From RGIG5612 sp045604025 (GTDB taxonomy: Bacteria > Bacillota > Clostridia > Lachnospirales > Lachnospiraceae): a stretch of 6,237 bases of DNA. Of this stretch, positions 1-4,182 are shown piece by piece. The stretch covers positions 1 through 6,237 of the forward strand of contig JAZUNG010000064.1 in NCBI GenBank assembly GCA_045604025.1, given 5' to 3'. The number at the start of each line of letters is the position of its first letter. Position 1 is the first letter of the stretch. The notes below the pieces were generated by a model. It saw nothing but the letters and a program-made list of their open reading frames with translations, did not search any database and was not told the DNA's origin. Made by a program: the position numbers and the translations under genes.

Positions 1-1301
1 ACTCTGTAGATGGCCTTGATCGCATTCTCAAAGTCTTTGTTTTCCACTCCTACAATGATATTCAGCTCGGATGAGCCCTGATCGATCATGCGGATGTTTA
101 TCTTTTCATCGGCAAGAGCGGAGAAGAGCTTGCCTGCAGTACCACTGGCACTCCTCATGCCTCGTCCCACGACTGCGATCAGTGCGAGGTTCGATTCGAT
201 CTCGATGGAGTCAGGATCTGCCAGACGGTGAATGCCGGATACTACGCGCTGCTCCTTGTGCAGGAACTCGTCCTCGTGAACTACGATGGTCATGGTATCG
301 ATCCCTGAAGGCATATGTTCAAATGAGATACCGTTATCCTCAAATGCCTGCAGCACCTTCCTGCCAAACCCGACCTCTGAGTTCATCATAGCCTTGGTGA
401 TCAGAACGGAGCAGAAACCTTTCTTGCCCGCAATACCGGTCACGATGAAGTCAGGCTTCTTTGCAGTGCTCTCAACGATCCATGTGCCTTCATCTTCGGG
501 TCTGTTTGTATTCTTGATATTGATCGGAATACCGCTCTTACGGACGGGGAATATGGCATCTTCATGCAGAACAGAAGCACCCATGTATGACAGCTCGCGC
601 AGCTCTCTGTAAGTTATATATCTGATCTCGGCAGGGTTGTCTATGATACGCGGATCTGCTACCAGGAAGCCTGATACGTCGGTCCAGTTCTCATAGATAT
701 CGGCCTTGCAGCCCTGAGCAACAAGAGATCCTGTCACGTCTGAACCACCTCTGGAAAATGTCCTGATATTCTCATCCTTTCCCAGACCGTAGAATCCCGG
801 AATAACAGCGCGCTCATTTTCTTCCAGAGCCTGAGCCATTCTTTTTTCAGTCTTATATCTGTTGAGATCACCTTCTTCATTGAAGAAGATGACATCTTTT
901 GCGTCAATAAAAGGCACGCCAAGATACTTGGCAAGAACCTTGCCATTCAGATACTCTCCGCGGGACGCTGTATAATCTCTCTGAGGATCGCTCTTCAGCT
1001 GAGACGCGATCTCGGTGAAATCATCGTCCAGGCTGAATCCGGTCAGTTCAAGACCGGTAATGATCTCATCGTATCTTGCCTTCACAGCGGCAAGCTCTTT
1101 TGAGAAATCCTCACCCTTTGAAGCCAGCTCATAAATATGAAGGAGCATGTCAGTGACCTTGGTGTCATCTGAGAATCTCTTTCCGGGAGCAGAGGGGACC
1201 GCATAACGGCGGGACTCGTCTGCATCAATGATGGCTTTTACTTTCTTAAACTGCTCGGCACTGGCCAGTGAACTGCCTCCGAACTTGACGACTTTTTTCA
1301 T
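1..1301 (-). CDS. lysC: Aspartate kinase (aspartokinase), 3' end cut by window edge
   Basis: Phosphorylates L-aspartate with ATP in the cytoplasm, the first step towards lysine, diaminopimelate, threonine and methionine. I translated 433 residues with no stop before the left edge, so perhaps 5-20 C-terminal residues are missing. The N-terminal amino-acid kinase domain (about 1-280) shows KFGGSS at 6-11, SAPGKR at 37-42, GEYLNGK at 115-121, FSRGGSDVTGS at 182-192 and TDVSGFLVADPR at 207-218. Two ACT regulatory domains follow (about 295-360 and 370-433), including the SSELNIIVGV strand, as expected for allosteric feedback control. The start is the ATG at 1301, with AGGAG 9 nt upstream. It is monofunctional, with no homoserine dehydrogenase domain in the part seen. 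The family assignment is firm; the symbol lysC is conventional and does not say which amino acid inhibits the enzyme. It lies 147 bp downstream of pgeF on the same strand and appears to have its own promoter. Confidence 0.96.
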   Translation of the reverse strand, partial: MKKVVKFGGSSLASAEQFKKVKAIIDADESRRYAVPSAPGKRFSDDTKVTDMLLHIYELASKGEDFSKELAAVKARYDEIITGLELTGFSLDDDFTEIASQLKSDPQRDYTASRGEYLNGKVLAKYLGVPFIDAKDVIFFNEEGDLNRYKTEKRMAQALEENERAVIPGFYGLGKDENIRTFSRGGSDVTGSLVAQGCKADIYENWTDVSGFLVADPRIIDNPAEIRYITYRELRELSYMGASVLHEDAIFPVRKSGIPINIKNTNRPEDEGTWIVESTAKKPDFIVTGIAGKKGFCSVLITKAMMNSEVGFGRKVLQAFEDNGISFEHMPSGIDTMTIVVHEDEFLHKEQRVVSGIHRLADPDSIEIESNLALIAVVGRGMRSASGTAGKLFSALADEKINIRMIDQGSSELNIIVGVENKDFENAIKAIYR

Positions 1302-1310
1302 TTTGTATAT

Positions 1311-1315
1311 CTCCT
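1311..1315 (-). promoter_or_regulatory. Ribosome binding site of aspartate kinase
   Basis: On the minus strand this reads AGGAG, 9 nt before the ATG at 1301. It fixes that start and is the typical strong Firmicutes form. Confidence 0.85.
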
Positions 1316-1349
1316 GCAATTCATTCCGGAAAAATGCTGTTAAAGCAGT

Positions 1350-1378
1350 ATTTTAAACTATTTTCCGAGAGACTACAA
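1350..1378 (-). promoter_or_regulatory. Predicted sigma-A-type promoter for aspartate kinase
   Basis: On the minus strand, TTGTAG (1373-1378, 3 of 6 to the -35 consensus) is separated by exactly 17 bp from TAAAAT (1350-1355, 5 of 6 to the -10 consensus). Transcription would begin near 1343, giving a leader of about 42 nt. A small hairpin, TGCT-TTAAC-AGCA followed by five T, lies at the predicted start of that transcript. The leader is too short for a lysine riboswitch, and I see none in the 147-bp gap. Confidence is moderate because the -35 is weak. Confidence 0.45.
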
Positions 1379-1435
1379 CATAAAAATGCAATAAATATGC
1401 ATAGCAGATACAGCTTGAAAATATGTCAGAATGCA

Positions 1436-1455
1436 TCAAAACGGCATGCTATGCC
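1436..1455 (-). terminator. Possible weak terminator overlapping the pgeF stop codon
   Basis: On the minus strand GGCAT and ATGCC form a perfect 5-bp stem with a 3-nt loop (1443-1455), followed by GTTTTG. The pgeF stop codon TAG (1449-1451) lies across the loop and stem. The stem is short and the T tract only four bases, so it may stop transcription partly or not at all. Together with the predicted promoter downstream it suggests pgeF and aspartate kinase are separate units, but read-through is possible. Confidence 0.3.
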
Positions 1456-2195
1456 AGCCAGATAGCAGTCAGCATACGAACGTCCGGATCTGCATCTCTT
1501 CTCCAGGAGTAGAACCGGCCTGAGTGGAATGTGCAGTAGCCGGAGTCTTCTATATGAGCCGGGTCAATGCCGGTCTGGATCAGAGTGGTCTGAACCGCAT
1601 CCTTAAGATCCAGCATATATTTGCCGTTATCTTTTGCACGGAAGAATCGTCTGACGTCAGCTTCGGGAAATGTCTTCATGAAAGGTCCGATCAGATCCTC
1701 GCTGACCTCATAGCAGTCCCTGCAGATACATGGCCCTATGGCAGCAATGATTGTCTCAGGACGGCTTCCAAAGGTCTCTTTCATAAGATTGACGGCATTT
1801 TCGGAAATGCGGCCCGCAGTTCCTTTCCATCCGCTATGGACCATAGCGACAGCCTTGGATGCAGGATCGAGCAGATATACCGGCACGCAGTCAGCCTCTA
1901 CAGTGCAGAGCATCAGCTTCCGGACGTTGGTGACCATCCCGTCATAGCCTTCGGCGCTGACATCTTTGATCACGCCCTCACCTGCCATGTCCGCAGTGAT
2001 CACGCGGACACCTGCTGTATGGAGCTGTTTGGTTCTGACCATCATGTTCGGAGTGATACCGAACATACCTCCCAGTTCGGTATAGTTATCCAGATCCTCG
2101 GGCTCATTCAGTCTCCAGCCGCCGGTTCCCATGGGTGTATAGATCGCATGAGCGATCCCGGTTTCTTCGATTGATCTAAAAGTCAGATATTCCAT
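1449..2195 (-). CDS. pgeF: PgeF/YfiH-family laccase-domain protein (peptidoglycan editing factor / purine nucleoside-processing enzyme)
   Basis: This 248-residue protein belongs to the YfiH/YlmD/LACC1 family (DUF152, once called multicopper polyphenol oxidase). Bacterial members are cytoplasmic zinc enzymes with purine nucleoside phosphorylase and adenosine deaminase activity; E. coli PgeF also affects which residue enters peptidoglycan stem peptides. The family's metal and catalytic triad is visible: H59 in TKQLH, C103 in ADCVP and H120 in HSGWKGT. The motifs IGPCICRDCYEV (154-165) and the C-terminal HSGRFYSWRRD (224-234) also match. Length is normal for the family (about 240-280). The start at 2195 gives the expected short lead-in before the first domain strand; no in-frame ATG, GTG or TTG lies between it and the upstream stop. 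Oddly, there is no Shine-Dalgarno sequence, and a perfect TATAAT ends 7 nt before the ATG, which suggests a leaderless transcript. It is divergent from hflX. Family is certain; the physiological substrate in this organism is not. Confidence 0.94.
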   Translation of the reverse strand: MEYLTFRSIEETGIAHAIYTPMGTGGWRLNEPEDLDNYTELGGMFGITPNMMVRTKQLHTAGVRVITADMAGEGVIKDVSAEGYDGMVTNVRKLMLCTVEADCVPVYLLDPASKAVAMVHSGWKGTAGRISENAVNLMKETFGSRPETIIAAIGPCICRDCYEVSEDLIGPFMKTFPEADVRRFFRAKDNGKYMLDLKDAVQTTLIQTGIDPAHIEDSGYCTFHSGRFYSWRRDADPDVRMLTAIWLA

Positions 2196-2202
2196 GGGAA
2201 TA

Positions 2203-2208
2203 ATTATA
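2203..2208 (-). promoter_or_regulatory. pgeF: Perfect -10 box of pgeF, implying a leaderless mRNA
   Basis: The minus strand reads TATAAT, then 7 nt, then the pgeF ATG. A start 6-8 nt past a -10 box would fall on or next to the A of the ATG. The best -35 at a 17-bp spacing is poor (TGGATT, 3 of 6), and TTGTGG is 20 bp away. The match to the hexamer is exact, but promoter function is inferred. Confidence 0.45.
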
Positions 2209-2274
2209 CTTGGAAGTCAGTTTAAAATCCACAACTATCCAAATAAACAAGGACTGCCCCCTTTTTGAATAATC

Positions 2275-2304
2275 TTGATTTTATAGAACCGGGTATATTA
2301 CAAT
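2275..2304 (+). promoter_or_regulatory. hflX: Predicted hflX promoter
   Basis: TTGATT (2275-2280, 4 of 6 to the -35 consensus) is followed by an 18-bp spacer and TACAAT (2299-2304, 5 of 6 to the -10 consensus). The predicted transcription start is near 2311, leaving a leader of about 123 nt before hflX. This start coincides with the first base of the long-range helix in the leader, which supports the placement. It lies back to back with the pgeF promoter. Confidence 0.5.
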
Positions 2305-2310
2305 AGTGCG

Positions 2311-2433
2311 ACGGTTAGGTTAGAATACCGGTGCAGCCACATAAAAGACGTTAACTGACATATTATTTATGAAATGCTGTGGGTGGGAAACCAATCCATG
2401 GCTAAACCGTGAGTCTAATAAGGAAAATAGCTG
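2311..2433 (+). ncRNA. Candidate structured 5' leader RNA of hflX
   Basis: The leader has several pairings. P1 joins 2311-2318 (ACGGTTAG) to 2402-2410 (CTAAACCGT), 8 bp with one bulged A, enclosing nearly the whole leader just ahead of the Shine-Dalgarno site. An imperfect stem joins 2337-2345 to 2366-2382 (CCACA with TGTGG and TAAA with TTTA). A hairpin at 2384-2393 has TGG and CCA around a GAAA loop, extended by a second TGG/CCA pair. A second fold, CGGT (2312-2315) with ACCG (2327-2330), would exclude P1. I do not recognise a riboswitch class here; the conserved cores of the TPP, FMN, cobalamin, lysine, SAM-I and c-di-GMP classes are absent. Pairings were found by eye, with no energy or covariation support. 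Confidence 0.35.
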
Positions 2434-2434
2434 A
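2369..2434 (+). CDS. Possible 21-aa leader peptide overlapping the hflX start
   Basis: An ATG at 2369 opens a frame of 21 residues, MKCCGWETNPWLNRESNKEN plus a final Ser, ending in TGA at 2432-2434. The last base of that stop is the A of the hflX ATG, a classic arrangement for translational coupling. The frame runs through the GAAA hairpin and the 3' strand of the long-range helix, so ribosomes reading it would melt both. It contains paired Cys codons and two Trp codons. Against it being real, I see no Shine-Dalgarno sequence before the ATG, the peptide matches no family I know, and a 22-codon open frame can arise by chance. If translated, it could act as a sensor of stalled or drug-bound ribosomes upstream of a ribosome-rescue gene; that is inference. 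Confidence 0.3.
   Translation: MKCCGWETNPWLNRESNKENS
2420..2424 (+). promoter_or_regulatory. hflX: Ribosome binding site of hflX
   Basis: AAGGA lies 9 nt before the hflX ATG at 2434. It is inside the possible leader frame and 9 nt after the 3' strand of the leader helix, so it is outside the paired region and not hidden by it. Confidence 0.75.
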
Positions 2435-3771
2435 TGTTTGATGATATAAATGAGAACACAACTGAACTGATGAATGACGATGAAGTGCCAAAAGTGATCC
2501 TCGTGGGCCTGGAGATAGAGCCCGGAAAGAAGCAAACGGATTTCGTTTATGACTTTGATCACAGCATGGAGGAAATGGTCAGTCTGATCGAGGCATGCGA
2601 TATGCAGGTTGTAGGCACGCTGACTCAGAGACTTCCGCACCCGGAGGCAGGCACTTATCTCGGAAGCGGCAAGGCAGCAGAGCTGGGAGAACTGGCTGCA
2701 GCCCTGGAAGCGCAGTATTGTATCTTCGAAGGCAATCTGTCTCCTGCACAACTCAAAAACCTGGGGAACATCGTAAAGATCCCTATCTGGGACAGGACCA
2801 CACTGATCCTGGAGATTTTCTCCAGAAGAGCCAGGACCAGAGAAGCCAGGCTTCAGGTGGAATCGGCATATCTGCAGTACATGCTTCCCAGGCTGTCAGG
2901 CATGTGGCAGCATCTGGGCAGGCAGAGCGGAGGCGGCGGAAGCCGAGCCAACAAAGGTGTCGGCGAGACCCAGCTGGAGCTGGACAGAAGACAGATCAAT
3001 CAACGTATATCTGAATTGAAGCATGAGCTGGAGACATTGAGCCGCACCCGAGACGTGCAGAGGCAGGGCAGGCAGAAAGGCGGTCTTCCGAGAGTTGCGC
3101 TGGTAGGTTATACCAATGCAGGCAAATCCACGCTCATGAATCATCTTCTGGATACCAGCCAGGGGTCAGAAGAGAAGCAGGTTTTCGAAAAGGACATGCT
3201 TTTTGCCACTCTTGATACTTCCATCCGCAGGATATATGTAGAGGGAAACAAGGACTTCCTTCTGTCGGATACCGTAGGGTTTATTGAGAATCTCCCGCAT
3301 GGTCTGATCAAGGCATTCAGATCCACTCTCGAGGAAGCAGTTTTCGCAGATCTCCTGCTGATAGTCCTGGATGCGTCGGATCCTTACTACAGACAGCACA
3401 GAAAGGTTACAGAAGACACTCTGAAGAGCCTGCAGGCTGACAGCGTACCACGCCTGTATATAATGAATAAATCCGACCTGGTAGAAGACAGGGACTGGGA
3501 GATACCGAAAGTAAAAGACGATGAGATCTGGATGTCGGCGAAGAACGGAGCGGGCCTGGCTGAACTGATCATGATGATCGTCAGCCGGGTGTATCATGAC
3601 AGCCAGGTCGTGGAAGTCATGCTGCCATTTGCCAGAGGAGACCTGGTGAACAGGCTTCACAGCAAGGCACATATCCTGAGTGAGGAGTATACTGCCGAGG
3701 GAGTACTGATTCGGGCAGACTGTCCGCAGCAGATAGCAGGAGAACTCAGGGATTATATTACAGATAAATAA
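2434..3771 (+). CDS. hflX: GTPase HflX (ribosome-splitting / ribosome-associated GTPase)
   Basis: HflX is a cytoplasmic GTPase that binds the 50S subunit and 70S ribosomes, and in several bacteria splits stalled or antibiotic-bound ribosomes. This 445-residue protein has the full architecture. The N-terminal HflX domain (about 20-160) includes HPEAGTYLGSGK (69-80) and WDRTTLILEIFSRRA (119-133). The Gly-rich junction SGGGGSRANKGVGETQLE (165-182) leads to a helical linker (about 183-215). The G domain has G1 GYTNAGKS (225-232), G2 FATLDTS (257-263), G3 DTVGF (279-283), G4 NKSD (345-348) and G5 SAK (368-370). A short C-terminal domain (about 393-445) follows. All nucleotide-binding motifs are intact. 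The start is supported by AAGGA 9 nt upstream; the next Met residues would lose the normal N-terminus. It has its own predicted promoter and a long, possibly structured leader. No intrinsic terminator is seen before trxA. Confidence 0.97.
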   Translation: MFDDINENTTELMNDDEVPKVILVGLEIEPGKKQTDFVYDFDHSMEEMVSLIEACDMQVVGTLTQRLPHPEAGTYLGSGKAAELGELAAALEAQYCIFEGNLSPAQLKNLGNIVKIPIWDRTTLILEIFSRRARTREARLQVESAYLQYMLPRLSGMWQHLGRQSGGGGSRANKGVGETQLELDRRQINQRISELKHELETLSRTRDVQRQGRQKGGLPRVALVGYTNAGKSTLMNHLLDTSQGSEEKQVFEKDMLFATLDTSIRRIYVEGNKDFLLSDTVGFIENLPHGLIKAFRSTLEEAVFADLLLIVLDASDPYYRQHRKVTEDTLKSLQADSVPRLYIMNKSDLVEDRDWEIPKVKDDEIWMSAKNGAGLAELIMMIVSRVYHDSQVVEVMLPFARGDLVNRLHSKAHILSEEYTAEGVLIRADCPQQIAGELRDYITDK

Positions 3772-3798
3772 AAATATCGATAGCACTTTACTAACGTG

Positions 3799-3809
3799 TG
3801 TTATATAAT
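3799..3809 (+). promoter_or_regulatory. trxA: Predicted extended -10 promoter of trxA
   Basis: TGT followed by TATATA (3799-3807) fits an extended -10 element, and an overlapping exact TATAAT lies at 3804-3809. There is no good -35 at the right spacing, which an extended -10 can tolerate. Transcription would start near 3814-3816, exactly where the trxA stem-loop begins. Confidence 0.45.
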
Positions 3810-3814
3810 TATAT

Positions 3815-3833
3815 GGGGTATTTTGGATACCCC
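3815..3833 (+). promoter_or_regulatory. Perfect 7-bp stem-loop in the trxA leader
   Basis: GGGGTAT (3815-3821) and ATACCCC (3827-3833) form a perfect stem with the loop TTTGG. No T tract follows, so this is not an intrinsic terminator for hflX. The predicted transcription start falls on its first G, so the mRNA may begin with a hairpin, a known way to protect mRNA from 5' decay. A repressor operator overlapping the start site is the alternative. The hairpin ends 6 nt before the Shine-Dalgarno sequence. Confidence 0.5.
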
Positions 3834-3839
3834 AGAAAA

Positions 3840-3843
3840 GAGG
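3840..3843 (+). promoter_or_regulatory. trxA: Ribosome binding site that decides the trxA start
   Basis: GAGG lies 8 nt before the ATG at 3852. It selects that start over the in-frame ATG at 3798, which would add 18 residues atypical of thioredoxin and lies at or before the predicted promoter. Confidence 0.75.
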
Positions 3844-3851
3844 TTTTAAAA

Positions 3852-4163
3852 ATGGCAGAGATTACAATTACAAGCGATAATTTTGAAGCAGAAGTAGTAC
3901 AGTCTGATATTCCTGTACTGGTGGATTTCTGGGCTACATGGTGCGGCCCCTGCTCTATGATGGCTCCTGTTGTTGCTCAGATAGCTGAGGAAAAGGAAGG
4001 CCAGATCAAGGTGGGCAAGATCGATGTTGATGCTGAGCCCGAACTGGCAGTCAGATTCGGCGTAATGAGCATCCCTACACTTATTCTTTTCAAAAATGGC
4101 GAGGAGGCCAACAGAACTATCGGTTTCCAGCCGAAAGCCAGCCTGGAGGAGTTTCTGAAATAA
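3852..4163 (+). CDS. trxA: Thioredoxin
   Basis: A small cytoplasmic dithiol-disulfide oxidoreductase of 103 residues, the normal length for single-domain TrxA. It reduces protein disulfides and is itself recycled by thioredoxin reductase, which is not in this window. The active site is WCGPC at 30-34, preceded by DFWA; the buried Asp25 and the cis-proline in SIPT (Pro75) are present. The residue after the active site is Ser35, where many thioredoxins have Lys or Arg; this removes a positive charge next to the redox site and may slightly change partner choice (inference). The start at 3852 gives the usual MAEITIT opening. It has its own predicted promoter and a 5' stem-loop, and is followed after 19 nt by the transporter gene, so the two may be cotranscribed. 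Confidence 0.96.
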   Translation: MAEITITSDNFEAEVVQSDIPVLVDFWATWCGPCSMMAPVVAQIAEEKEGQIKVGKIDVDAEPELAVRFGVMSIPTLILFKNGEEANRTIGFQPKASLEEFLK

Positions 4164-4172
4164 TCATCAGAA
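4153..4172 (+). other. 6-bp inverted repeat spanning the trxA stop codon
   Basis: TTCTGA (4153-4158) and TCAGAA (4167-4172) form a perfect 6-bp stem whose 8-nt loop contains the trxA TAA. There is no T tract, so it is not a good terminator. It sits 10 nt before the next gene's ATG, where a Shine-Dalgarno sequence would normally begin, and might affect coupling between the two genes. It may also be chance. Confidence 0.25.
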
Positions 4173-4182
4173 CTATAATACT

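Noticed and set aside
1386..1402. ATGCA and TGCAT inverted repeat between pgeF and aspartate kinase
   Set aside because: Five A/T-rich pairs around a 7-nt loop are expected by chance in this low-GC gap; no adjoining signal supports a function.
1524..2174. A 216-codon plus-strand open frame
   Set aside because: It lies entirely antisense to pgeF, whose catalytic residues are intact, and its translation shows no recognisable domain.
2251..2266. Run of C and T in the divergent region as a terminator
   Set aside because: No inverted repeat precedes the five T residues; it lies between two divergent promoters where no terminator is needed.
2380..2398. Resemblance of the GGTGGGAAACCA hairpin to part of the ZTP (pfl) riboswitch
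   Set aside because: The other conserved ZTP elements, the GGACTGGCG-like 5' part and the CGCCTGGGC-like 3' part, are absent, and a GAAA-capped hairpin is common.
3166..3786. A 206-codon minus-strand open frame
   Set aside because: It is antisense to the GTPase domain of hflX; the plus-strand G motifs are complete, so this is a shadow frame.
3815..3833. CsoR/RcnR-type metal operator, because of the GGGGTAT and ATACCCC half-sites
   Set aside because: In that family the half-sites occur as ATACCCC first and GGGGTAT second; here the order is reversed, and no metal-transport gene is nearby.
3815..3840. Intrinsic terminator of hflX
   Set aside because: The stem is good but is followed by an A/G-rich stretch, not by T, on either strand.
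3798..3851. An upstream in-frame ATG that would make thioredoxin 121 residues long
   Set aside because: The extra 18 residues are unlike any thioredoxin N-terminus, contain the predicted promoter and leader hairpin, and have no ribosome binding site; the ATG at 3852 has GAGG 8 nt upstream.
4174..4179. TATAAT just before the transporter ATG as a promoter
   Set aside because: Transcription would start about 3 nt inside the coding sequence, and there is no -35 at the right spacing.
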